Positions 1 through 52,417 of a DNA stretch of 64,000 nt are shown piece after piece; within the stretch, counting starts at the first letter, position 1, and each line of letters starts with the position of its first letter. The notes beneath the pieces are model-generated. The model saw nothing but the letters and a program-made list of their open reading frames with translations. It had not been told where the DNA came from and ran no database searches. The stretch lies in contig CM040764.1 of the NCBI GenBank assembly GCA_022829145.1, forward strand, positions 9,196,049 to 9,260,048. Reading direction: 5' to 3'. Made by a program: the position numbers and the translations under genes. The stretch is from Albula goreensis. Its lineage: Eukaryota; Chordata; Actinopteri; Albuliformes; Albulidae.

Positions 1-2405
1 TTTTGATTTATTGATTCTAATTCATAATTTTTTTTTTTGACACTAACGATTGGGAATTATTTCTCGTTCTTGAAGTGCTGTGTATTTAAGACCACCCAGA
101 GATGATGTAACGGCAGTGCAGTGTATAGATTGTCCTCTGAGATGTGCGGTGATGTGTGGGGCGTCTTGGCCCTGCGTGGTGATGCGATCGCTCTGAGAGC
201 AGATCCCTATCCAGCCCCACGCTCTCAAACACCGCCACGCGCACTCACCAGAGCCCCCGATTTTAATCTCTACAGCTGGAAGTGTGATGAAGGTGAAATT
301 GGCTAATAATGTGTTCTTAACCTCCACGACCTGCTTAAATAATCTATTCTCAACGGCAGGGGAGTGAAACACTTTTCTTTCTTTCTTTTTTTTTTTTTAA
401 AACCCTTTTTACTTGTTTCAGGCACGTCATCTTTGAGCGTGTGATTATTGTAATAGTGTAATAGCGCCCTGTTTCCTATCCCTCTGTTCTAGTCATTCAC
501 ACAAGCGGGTTGTTCCCATTTTCTTTTTACTGCCCGATGTGTGGACAGCCCAGTTTGACCCTTGGCTTATGTGTGGGTTTTTATGGGCTCGTAGTGCGGC
601 CTTTTAAATAGGGAGGAAAAATTTTTTGCAAAAAAAAAAAAAAAAAAAGGTCCTTCCCTCCCCCTTGTCTACACTGCTCATACAGTTCAGAGCAAAGTTG
701 TATGATTCCCCTTTCCTCATTGGCCCTGGGATAGAGCTGCACACGCTCAGCTTTGTCTCTGCTGGAAGCCTGGCAGGAGCACTGTAACTTCACAATGATT
801 AACCCTGCTCACTTTTTACCATACAACTCATATTTCTTACCAATCATGTCATCTCTCTACATCTAAGGCTGTTTCAAATGTGCAGTTGTTGTAGATGTGT
901 ATTTACAAATTGGCAAACTGTAGCAGTAGCTGTAAACATGTTTCTTGAAATATGATTCAATCCAAAACCAAAAAAGTGCAAATTTTGTAAACAGCCTTTG
1001 GTTGCCTTTGAAAAAATTTGAGTTCTCCAAAGTGGCAGCCTGGTTTGTTTAAGAGCTTTAAGTCACCTGTAGCCGATCCAGGTTGAGCTGAACCCACCAG
1101 AACCTTCCTGAGCTCATCTGTTGATGTTAACCAATCGCAGCCTTGTCCCCAGCACCTGAGCATTCTGCCACTCATGGAACGCCACATCAAGACAGCCACA
1201 TTTGTACTGCACAGTTGTACTGTCTTTTATTTTTCATGAAAAATCTTGGTTCCTGAGTGGAGAAAGGATCACCCAAAATAGCAGACTGTTGCTGCATGTG
1301 ATTTTTGACAGGCGCAAGTCAAGGCAAACCCAGCATTAGCTGTGACCCAGATACCTCACTCAATCAGTCTGGATGGGAGTGATCCGTTTTTCACATGCTT
1401 CTCGAAACTATAGCAACCCGGCTAAAGTGGACTCGGGTTGAGATAATGTGCCTCTCGGCAGTGGGCCTGATTTTTAGTGGTGAGACTCTTCTCGGACGAG
1501 CAGCGGTGGTCAAGTGGCCCTGGTTGACCAGGTGTAGGCTATTCAACGGCACACGCACAATAGCTTCCTTACATCAAGTGGGGCTTACTCCACATAGCCC
1601 TCAACATGGAACATGACAGCCTAACACAAGTCCTGTTTTTACTGTTAAGGGTTATGCGTGGTATGGGCTACTTGATGTGATAGCACTATGTCTGTTTTAT
1701 AAATGTTTAGAGAATGAGTTGGGACGCCTGACTGAAAGACACCCACCTTGTTTCTGGGTCCTGGTATGGGTACTGTTTGAAAGTAAACCTGTGAATCCAG
1801 AATACATCCCAGCCCTCCAGGACAATAGTTTAACACCCTGCTGTTAAAATGGTGTCTGGAGACGGCGAGGCTGCCACTGTAACAGCCCCTGCTGCAGCTC
1901 GGCCCGTCAGTATTCTATTACCCTCATCCTGAGAGTCCCTTGGTGGTCCCCACACTCCTTCCCTTTGGGGGTTCCCCTCCTCAGGTACATGGCAGGAACA
2001 CTCTCACCTGCTCAGCAGTCCCTAATTGGGGGGTGGTTGGGAATCCTAATTTACTCATCACTGTCACCCCCCTGTCATGTTTTGTGTCTCAGGGAGTCTT
2101 CTCTCTCATGAGCTGGTCCCTGCTCAGGTACCTGTGGGTGTTGTGAGGAGGGGGGTTTCAGACGATGACTTTAAAGGAATTGGTCAGGTCTGAATGTGTG
2201 GATTAGTGTTGAAAGCGGTAGTATGACATACAAGTAATTAATCTCTGTAGCCTGTTTAACCTCTCGCTTCCCTTCTTCCTCTCCCTTCCCTGTCCTTGCT
2301 CCCCTTCCCTTTCATTGCCTCTGTTTCCCTCTCTCCCTCCTCTTTCTCACATCCCTTCTTCCTCTCTACCTCTCCCTTGTGTCCTTCTCCCTGTCTCATT
2401 CTCAG
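1..2405 (+). other. 5' intron of ssbp4
   Basis: No exon was found. It contains a poly-A run (about 630-648) and a compositionally complex block around 115-310 that could be conserved non-coding DNA. A pyrimidine-rich stretch from about 2265 leads into the acceptor at 2405. Confidence 0.6.
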
Positions 2406-44774
<42,369 letters not shown>

Positions 44775-44940
44775 TTTATTTTATTTTTATTTTTATATTA
44801 TTTTTCTTTTATTTTTCTTTTTATTTTGTTATTGTTGTTTCCCCTCCCCCTCCAAACCCTACTCATGACCCCGCCTCCATTTCCTGAATACAACCCCTCC
44901 CTTCCTTCTCAAACTCCCCACCCCTCCTGACCCTGTTACA

Positions 44941-44978
44941 CCCCCCCCCCCCACCCCCACCCCCACCCCCACCCCCAC
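44941..44978 (+). repeat. C-rich (CCCCCA)n tract after ssbp4 stop
   Basis: A run of twelve C followed by four to five CCCCCA units, about 170 nt after the stop codon. In RNA it would be a poly(C)-protein-type target; on the minus strand it is a G-quadruplex pattern. Confidence 0.8.
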
Positions 44979-46282
44979 TGCCCTCGGACGGCCCGCTGCA
45001 CCTCAGCAGCCCCCAGGGATGATTCTGGAGCGTGGGACTCATGTTGGCAAGGCCGTCGCTCCCGGCACCTGCAAAATGGCCGGCGGCAGGAAGCAGTCAC
45101 AGAGCCACCGCAAGGGTCTCATCACTGACTCCGCCCCCCTCCCAGGGTTCCTGACTGGGCCGGGACAGTGAGCAGCGGAGCCCGTCAGCGCCTGGGTGGG
45201 GGGCTGGAGGCCCCTTCTCTCCTCTCCTCATTTTTATCCAGCTTTTTAAAAAGGACAAAAAAAAAGATAGAGAGAGGAGTTGAAAATCCACCTCATTTCA
45301 TCAATGTGTACATGTTTAGAAACACACAAATGGAAAAAAAGAGACTCTTGTGATTGAGCTAGGGAGGTTTTCATTATTCTGTGTATGTATTGTACTATTA
45401 ATATTATTATTATTATTTTATTAATATTGTTCTGATTATTCGTTTTTTTATTTCTTCTGGGTTTTTTTTCCTGTAAAGGGCACATTGTATCTCAACAATG
45501 ACAACGATGACACCAGAATAAGCACACTCTCAAAAATGCACAATGACACTTGTGTTTACATGATCTTAGGCATTTGTTGTTGTCATTTTTTTTTGTTTTG
45601 AATATCTTTGCTCCTTATTGACTCTGCTAAGTAAAGGTTAAAGTGTCCTCTTCACAGGCACCCCAAAGAGCAAGCAAGCCAATTCCTCCATAGATCCTCA
45701 GTGTCCTTCAAGGCTACAGAAAAGGCTGTGTGTTGTTTTAAAATGTGCTTACCCCTGAGAATAGGCGTAGTAGGTGTGGTTATTAACCAGTCAGAAATCA
45801 TTGATACAGTCTAGATGAGTTGCCAGAATTCCACTCTTTCTGGTTGGCTGTGTTAGTTTAATGCTGTTTTCTGGTCAGGTGTCACAGCCTGCTTACCCCA
45901 GCCTGCCTGTACTGGATCAGCTCGGCCCACAAAGGCAGTGGACCCCTGCCCTCTCTCAGAATCTCATAATTCTACTTCCAAGTTCTTCCTGAGGGTCTCT
46001 TAAAGTCACCTCTGGCTGTAATGGTACTAAAAGACACTTTGTGTCCACCTACTCTATTTGGCCTTTGTGAAGTGTATAGCAGTTTGTGTGCTTCTGCTTC
46101 CCACCTGTTTGTTCATTCTTTGCTCTGACATAGTCAGTGTGGAGGACGCTGCTCTCCAACTTTTACTTCAGGGCAGAAGGTTGTGGATTTTATTTATTGT
46201 GGTTTTTTTCTTCATGGTTATTGTTCATATGTCTTCAAGCCTCTTGCTCCACAGGACACAGAGTATGTATATAAATATGATC

Positions 46283-46283
<1 letters not shown>

Positions 46284-46315
<32 letters not shown>
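46284..46315. repeat. (TA)n microsatellite
   Basis: About 16 TA units. Confidence 0.9.
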
Positions 46316-46318
<3 letters not shown>

Positions 46319-49007
46319 CCTGAAAGAGTTCCATCAGTACATGCAGTCTCCTCTAGAGGGCGCAGTTATTCAGATTTTCAGTCCTCAGTTGGTCAGAGCC
46401 TGTCTTGCTTCCTGTTCGGCAGCTGGAAAATCTTCAGTCCTCTTTCACACTACTGCAGTTGGTTGTTTGGTGCCCTGTAGCCAACCAGTTCAACCAGCCC
46501 AAGCTGGGTTTGTGTCTGTAGAACAGAAATGGTGTATTCTTCTCCTAAATATTTCCCATATTTTACTTTTATGTTTTGTGTTTTGTTTTGATTAATATGA
46601 ATTGTGCTTTTATTTTGGTTGAATGGCAAATTGGAGTATGTTTTCAAGTGTTACTGCTCTCAGAGCACCCAATGTGTCAGGAAAGGACAGGGACGGTTTG
46701 TGCTTGTATCATTCATGGGAAAATGAACACTGGGGTACATCTGTACAAAAAGTGTTTTGGAACTACACATAGCCCTCTGTGTCAGATAACTGGGGAAAGG
46801 CAGGGCGGGTGGCCATCGTCATGGCAAATCACTCACGTTTCTCATGTCATTGCCCTCCCTCCCATCACCTCATGCTGCTGAACACACCTTCTGGGTAACC
46901 TTAGCAAATGTGGTGCGTGAGCTGGAGGGCCTGTCAGACAGGGAGGGTAAATATGTCAATCAGATCGGCCTGAATTCATCCAATATTCATCCTTAAACTT
47001 TGGTTTACAAACCAGTGTGCAAATCTTGTCTGCAGAGGTACAGTTTGGTGGGATAGAGTAGCTGAATTGTATCTGAACATGCTAAAATGTATCTGAGAAG
47101 AGGGGAAAAACATTTTATTTGTAATGGACATAAATAACCACAATTATAAATGTGTAGGAAGCCTAAGGTGTGCCTCAGTGAGATAACGGTTCATGGCACA
47201 GATATAGGCAGACAGTATGTTGTGAAGTATCAATGGGCCTGTGTGTTACACTGGCAGACACTTCTCAGACAATACGGTTGGTCCCCTTGCATTTCTCTGT
47301 TAAGGATGACTGTTGAGTGGATTTCTGCCTCTTGCTTATTTGTCAGAGGATCTCATGTTGAGCAGTGTGCCGGAATATAAATAAACCAGTTTGGACAAGA
47401 TCTCCTTTCACAGGGTTGTGATAGTAACATGAGCTTGTATTGTACCTGCTCTCTGTCAGAGAGGCTTGTGAATTCAACCACCTTTCTGCTTGACTTTTTT
47501 TTTTTTTTTTGGAAACCCAAGACTTAAACCTGTTTGGACTGTATCAAGTTTTTTTTATTTTGGATTTAATTGTGTTTAAACTTTGTAGCAGAGAAATTTT
47601 TGGTTTTGGAGAAAAGGACAAAAAAAAAGGCCCGTTGGATCTGCTTGTGAATGGAATAAACTTGAGCCACTAGGCTTTTTCTCCTCCCAAACTCTTGCTC
47701 AACGTGGTCATGTGACTGAAGCTGTCCCTGGGGACAAAGTGTTGCTGAACTGTCCAATGAGGCGTAGATTTTGGTCATTAACTTCCTGTGGCTGATCCTC
47801 ACAGTCAGCGCTTCTGGAATATCTGCCTCCCACCCCGTGATGTCACACACAGACTTTTATGACATGGTCTCACAGGACAACGCCGACTCTCAGCTGGGCC
47901 ACCAAGAGGACTGCGACCTGCGTGACTGGCCTCAAATTATGTATAAACAGGAATGGTTCTCACCTCCCTCTCTCATTCTGTTGCTAGGTCACTTGAAAGC
48001 CCTCACACCCTTCTTAGAGACACACACACACACACTCATCTTCCTCATCACCCAGCCACATCCTCACTCACTTCCCTCTTTTCCTTTCCCTCTTTATGTA
48101 TTTTTTTCTGTAAATACTGTACAATGCATTTTGATATCATTGACATGTTTTGATATGTCAGTCACTACCAATGATTGCAACTCTCACAAACTGACAATGA
48201 CAACAAAAAGTGTATTCAGACAATGGACTGCTTTTTTAATTTACAGAGATGATGTTTCTATTTAGGTGTTCTTGAAGATTCATAATTGTACAGATAAACT
48301 GGGGGGAAAACGGAAGATGTAACAATAACAGCCACTTGTTCTAGAATTTTATTCGTTTTATTAGTTTTATGCAACAGCTGCATTGTTGGACACTCGAGTG
48401 TCTGAAGGCCAGTGAGAATGCAAAAGAACTTCAATGTGGTAAGAGGCGAAGTAAAGTGAATAAGGATAAAAAAAATTGAGAAAGAGTGTGACTGATAGAA
48501 AGTGCAGTGACCATTAGATTGGCATGTTAATTTCTGGCCCTTGCTTATAGTATCATGCAGTTGGACCACAGCTCTGTGGGAATGAGTCAGAGGTTGCTGA
48601 GGAAGAGTGGGTGGTTTCCAACAGCAACACACTATGCCTTCAAACAGTTGTCACCTGTTAACTTTTTAATGGCAGCAGCTACATACTACATGAACACGCA
48701 ACATCATCTCTTTCAACAAACCGTGAGGGGTCACATATTACAGTCTTTTAATATGAAGGATTTTTATCTATTTAAAGTGAAAACAAACTGAAAACAAACA
48801 TGAAAAAAAGTTTGAAAAAGGCCAGAAGTAGATGAGGTGTGTGATTATGATTATTGTTTCATTTACCATTCTCTCTCGCAGGGCTGTTGTATAAACCTGA
48901 GTCTTACTGATGCTGTCCCAGTCCTCTGTGTATATCGATTCCGATGTTAAACATTCTGTAATTCTATTTGTGATGTACAATACTGTATCATGAGGAAGAA
49001 TTTTTGA

Positions 49008-49083
49008 GGGTGGGTGGGGTGGGGTGGGGTTGTTTGAGTTGTGGGAGGGGGGTTTTGGGGGAGGGGGGGTGGGGTGAGGGTGG
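49008..49083 (+). repeat. G-rich tract with multiple G-runs
   Basis: More than ten runs of three or more G within about 75 nt on the plus strand, a strong G-quadruplex-type pattern near the presumed end of the ssbp4 transcript. Confidence 0.7.
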
Positions 49084-49345
49084 AAGAGAATTCTCCTGTT
49101 AAAGCTCATTGTCTTCTTTCCCCCCTGACAACACAGCAGTATTGAATATGAAGCAGTCTGTCTCCTGGGTTTGCTTTGTATCTCATGGTAGGTTTAGTTC
49201 AGATCCTCATCTTGAGAGGAGCTGGAAGTGTCTTGTGTAGTTGATTCAGAGGTCCTTTGTATGTTTCTTTATATTGTAAAGTTTCTTTAGATTGCAAGAA
49301 AAAAATTACTTATTAAGAAAGATGAGGAAAAAAAACTGCATCAAT

Positions 49346-49351
49346 AATAAA
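49346..49351 (+). promoter_or_regulatory. Candidate distal poly(A) signal of ssbp4
   Basis: AATAAA in an AT-rich context, with a T/G-rich stretch starting about 20 nt downstream. Nearer candidates are AATAAA at 47380-47385 and 47655-47660. Confidence 0.35.
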
Positions 49352-49370
49352 TGTAATTTGATTTTTTCAT

Positions 49371-50634
49371 TGTTTTGAGTTGTCAGTCCTTTCTATTAAT
49401 GGGAATGATACATATTACTAATGGAGTTACACAAGCCTGAGACTTTGTGAGAGAGTCAAGGCAGTGCATCGCATTAAGGTGGATGTTTTACCTGAGCAGT
49501 GCAAATGTTCTTGCATCACTAAGATGAAAACAGTCCTTGTTCAGAGTGAGCTTTTTGTTGACTTTTAACTCAGATCCTCCCAAGTTTTCATGCATATGTC
49601 GCTTTTCTAGGTCAGTTTTCAGCTTAACTGCTCATGCTGAGATGCTGCACTCTCCACTGGCTCCGGTGTCTCTAAACGTATTTAAATCTTTGGTTGGAAA
49701 ACGTACATAGAATCACATATATCTCAGTATAACATTCCATTACAAGAATTTAGCAGGCACCGTTGTCCAGATCAGCTTGCAAAGACGACAATTTAGCTAA
49801 TAAAACAATAAAACTAACCATCACACACACACACAAGGGTCCTGGTCCTTTCTAAGCCAAAGTGCTTTCCCGTCACTGAAAGGGTGCAGCTGCAGGGTGT
49901 GTGCAGCTTTCTCAGAGAAGGGACGGGATGGCACGTCCCTCCAGGGCAGTTCTCCCAAAGCTCTCCCCACTGGGCCTCATACCTCAGGCTCATCCTCACT
50001 CACAGCTGCACCTGAGCAGGTAATGGGGTTTGGGTGGGGCCCGACTGGAGGTTGTCCTTATATATCTGCCAGAGCAGTGAATAATGGCCCCCTTTCCCTG
50101 AGGGGTAGGAGGAAGTGTGCATCTTAATTGATTCCCTGAGACGGTGATCCCCTTGAGCACTCCAAATTAGCTGCTGTTGAGCAGTGCCAGCAAAAGTTGG
50201 GGCAGGCGTATGTTTATGCTGTTGTCAAGGTCGTGATGACTGGGATTCCCCATAGGACAAGTTGGCTGGCATTGGTCGGAGTTATAGTTAGGCCTCACTT
50301 AGTTAACCTCTTCGGTGGCTGGATTGAATTCTAATAATGAGGTGTGCTCCCTCCTGACAGGAAACATCATATAAATGATCTCGTATTCACCTGTGCAATT
50401 ATCCAACAAACATAGGGAATGTATTTTTGCACTGGTACAGTCAAGAAAGTGTTCTTTGCCACTAGACTTTTTCGAAACACCCCAGAGCCATGTTGTCATT
50501 GGAGGAGGAGGTGTCAATGATGTCATAATGAAAGCATCTCAGTGGAGCGGTCACTGAAATCTCCCCTGAGCACAAGGTGCTGATTGTGTTTCAGTGGAAC
50601 CATCTCACTGACGCACAAAGTTCTGATGATGTCA
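49371..50634. other. Tail-to-tail interval between ssbp4 and the ankrd34-like gene
   Basis: No coding frame with recognisable similarity. It holds the SINE/LINE-tail remnant, a short CA run (about 49823-49836), and a roughly 109-nt-period diverged duplication (50517 and 50626) that reaches into the end of the ankrd34-like frame. Part of it is probably the 3'UTR of that minus-strand gene. Confidence 0.45.
49733..49792 (+). repeat. Degenerate fish SINE/LINE 3'-tail element
   Basis: Contains ATTTAGCAGGCACCGTTGTC followed by a CAGATCAGCTTGCAA-type stretch. It resembles the widespread fish tail (ATTTAGCAGACGCTTTTATC followed by an AGCGACTTACAA-type end). Diverged and fragmentary. Confidence 0.5.
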
Positions 50635-51720
50635 CTATGAAATTCTCTCATTGGAATTCAATGTGCTGATTTCCTCACTGTGATGTTGTGATGAAAAATC
50701 TATCCCATCCTTCCTGGCAAGATAAGCCTCTCCTCTGAGCTGCTCCAGCTGGACAGAGTGGTGGCGCTGCAGCCTCCTGCCCCACCGGCCCCCTAGCCTG
50801 GGCATGGCTTGTGGAGGCCTGGGGGGCATCTCCGTAGCGGTGGGGCTGGCCAGGGCCCGAGCTGGGGTGGGCTGTGTGGTGCAATTGGGCAGAGGAGGCA
50901 GGAAGCTGGTCTTGGACTGGGAGCCTCTCCTCTTGTTGATTGGCGGCACACAGTCCGCGGAGGCCAGCGACCAGCTGGAGTGGTGCGCGGACACCGACAG
51001 CAGCCTCTGGCGCTGCGGCCCCTGGGCTGTGGCGGCCTGCAGGTGGCAGTCAGAGTCTGAGCGGCTGAGGGCCAGTGAGGGTAGCTGAAGCAGGGGCACA
51101 TCCGGGTCCTGCTGCAGGCAGGGAAGGGTGTTCCTTCGGCCAAGGTGTGGGAAGGGCCCACCGGGGGAGAGCAGCGGCCTTTGGGACGTCCTGCCTGGCT
51201 TGCCCCCCTGGCTGGGCTCTGAGCCCCCACCGCCACCACCACTGGAGGGATGGAGGAGAGAACTCCTCCGGCGAAGGTTCAGGTCACACAGCAGGAGCTG
51301 CTCTTCCTCCCCACAGTCTTCCTCCTCGTCCTCGCACACGGCGGCCTGCTTCAGGCCCTCCTCGTAGGAGCTGCGTAGGTGCGCCAGGTTGTGAATGGCC
51401 AGCCAGGGCTCCGAGCGTAGCCGCTGGCTGTGGGGTCGTATGCCCTCCTGACCCAGCTCCAGCCGGGCCCCATCCTCAGCCGCGCTCACCCGTCTCCCAG
51501 TGGCTCCGAAATCAAAGATGTTCTCTGTCTCCGTCTCGGACCCGGGTGAGCTGCCGGTCTTCAGCTCGATCTCGGAGGGCGACATGCAGGCGACGGGCGA
51601 GTGGTCGGGCGAGGGCGGCACGTTGAGGTAGCGGCGGGTGACGGAGCCGCCATCAGTGCTCAGGTCTGTGGCGATGATGATGATGTCACGGCCCTTCTCC
51701 CGACAAGCATCCAGCAGAAC
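50635..51720 (-). CDS. ankrd34-like exon 2 (last ankyrin segment and Ser-rich tail)
   Basis: Acceptor is TTCCGGCAG before GTTCTGCTGGATGC. It encodes VLLDACREKGRDIIIIATDL onward for 361 residues to TAG at 50637-50635. It includes an acidic stretch (EDEEEDCGEEE), a Gly run and several RRxS/T motifs that could be basophilic kinase or 14-3-3 sites. The final ~20 residues after GIDFSSQHH do not resemble the family and overlap a diverged DNA repeat. Confidence 0.88.
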   Translation of the reverse strand, partial: VLLDACREKGRDIIIIATDLSTDGGSVTRRYLNVPPSPDHSPVACMSPSEIELKTGSSPGSETETENIFDFGATGRRVSAAEDGARLELGQEGIRPHSQRLRSEPWLAIHNLAHLRSSYEEGLKQAAVCEDEEEDCGEEEQLLLCDLNLRRRSSLLHPSSGGGGGGSEPSQGGKPGRTSQRPLLSPGGPFPHLGRRNTLPCLQQDPDVPLLQLPSLALSRSDSDCHLQAATAQGPQRQRLLSVSAHHSSWSLASADCVPPINKRRGSQSKTSFLPPLPNCTTQPTPARALASPTATEMPPRPPQAMPRLGGRWGRRLQRHHSVQLEQLRGEAYLARKDGIDFSSQHHSEEISTLNSNERIS

Positions 51721-52322
51721 CTGCCGGAAAGGGATGGCAAAGTACCGTGTGAAATTCCTTTCATTAAACATGAGTGTTCCATTCAAATGCCAACTGGAAC
51801 AGGGCAGCAACACTTCACACCTCCATCATGTATCATTAGTTCAGGACAGACAGTGACATGATCACTGAGATATGGAAAAAAGGGGGAAATGTTTTTTTAA
51901 TGAGCTCACCTGCAGCGTTTCCTGGTCGCGGGCATTGATGGCGTACACAAGCGCTGAGGCCCCCGCATAGTCCTCCATGCTGGGGTCTGCCCCAGCCCCA
52001 ATCAGGGTGGCTGCCACTGCAGGCCCAGCCTTCTCCATGCAAGCGTACATCAGCGCTGTACGTCCCGCCTTGTCCTGGGCGTTTGGGTCAGCTTTGTTCT
52101 CCAGGAGGAACCGGAGCAGCCGGAGGGCCCCCGCACCACCGCCCTTTTCCCCTGCCCCCCTCAGTGCCCTGCAGGCTGCTAGCAGGGCGTCTCCCCCCTC
52201 TGGTTGCGCTCGTTCACCTGGGCCCCGCCCTCCACCAATAGCCGCACCAGGCGCAGCTTGCCCAGGTACGCAGCCGTGATCAGTGGCGTCCCGTCGGCCA
52301 GGTACTCCTGGGGCTCCCCCAT
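50635..52322 (-). CDS. Ankyrin repeat domain-containing protein 34-like, two exons, one apparent frameshift
   Basis: ANKRD34 family member (vertebrate proteins, poorly characterised, neuron-enriched in mammals as I recall). Chosen start is MGEPQEYLADGTPLITAAYL at 52322; an upstream in-frame ATG at 52484 exists but would add a non-family extension. Four ankyrin repeats span roughly residues 10-145 (LVRLLVEGGAQVNERNQRGE; LRFLLENKADPNAQDKAGRT; ADPSMEDYAGASALVYAINA; VLLDACREKGRDIIII). Family signatures follow: RRYLNVPPSP, SPSEIELKTG, RLRSEPWL, RRNTLPC, a RRGSQ...FLPPLP block, and near the end RRLQRHHSVQLEQL. Coding exons are 52322-51910 and 51720-50635. The first is 413 nt; with one missing base restored near 52185 it is 138 codons, giving about 499 residues, close to human ANKRD34A (496). 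As given, the frame stops at TAG (52181-52179). It lies between ssbp4 and fkbp8. Confidence 0.87.
51721..51909 (-). other. Short intron of the ankrd34-like gene
   Basis: 189 nt, GT...AG, phase 0. Needed because reading through from ETLQ hits a stop, while ETLQ joined to VLLDAC restores the family sequence. Confidence 0.8.
51910..52322 (-). CDS. ankrd34-like exon 1 (ankyrin repeats 1-4), contains the frameshift
   Basis: Starts MGEPQEYLADG and ends at ...INARDQETLQ before the donor GTGAGC. Up to NQRGETP the protein is in one frame. From LLAACRALRG onward it continues in another frame. The break is at the CCC of ACGCCCTGCTAGCA (plus-strand 52185-52187), where one more C would restore ETPLLAACRA. 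Confidence 0.85.
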
Positions 52323-52402
52323 CCTCTGACGAGCCCCAAACCACCCTCCAATAATCAGGGAGCGTGTGTACCTCTGTGTTTGTGTTTCAGAAGTGCTGGG
52401 GT

Positions 52403-52417
52403 CCAGCAGGGGGCGCC
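52403..52417 (+). promoter_or_regulatory. CTCF-like motif
   Basis: CCAGCAGGGGGCGCC matches the CTCF core consensus almost perfectly. It sits about 80 nt upstream of the ankrd34-like start codon. Confidence 0.6.

Larger units (their letters stand above)
44775..49370 (+). other. Presumed ssbp4 3'UTR / downstream region
   Basis: No coding frame with family similarity. It starts with a T-rich stretch, then a C-rich (CCCCCA)n tract (44941-44978), a (TA)n array (46284-46315), Pumilio-type UGUANAUA matches (46265; 48109-48116) and a G-rich tract (49008-49083). AATAAA occurs at 47380, 47655 and 49346. The last is followed by a T/GT-rich stretch and is a reasonable distal poly(A) site. How much is really transcribed cannot be told from sequence alone. 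Confidence 0.45.

Noticed and set aside
1..2405. Search for the upstream ssbp4 exon (LALYVYEYLL segment)
   Set aside because: No matching codons found; those exons must lie before the window.
51075..51626. 183-codon plus-strand open frame opposite the ankrd34-like exon
   Set aside because: It is the antisense shadow of a GC-rich coding exon; low-complexity Arg/Pro/Ser protein with no family similarity.
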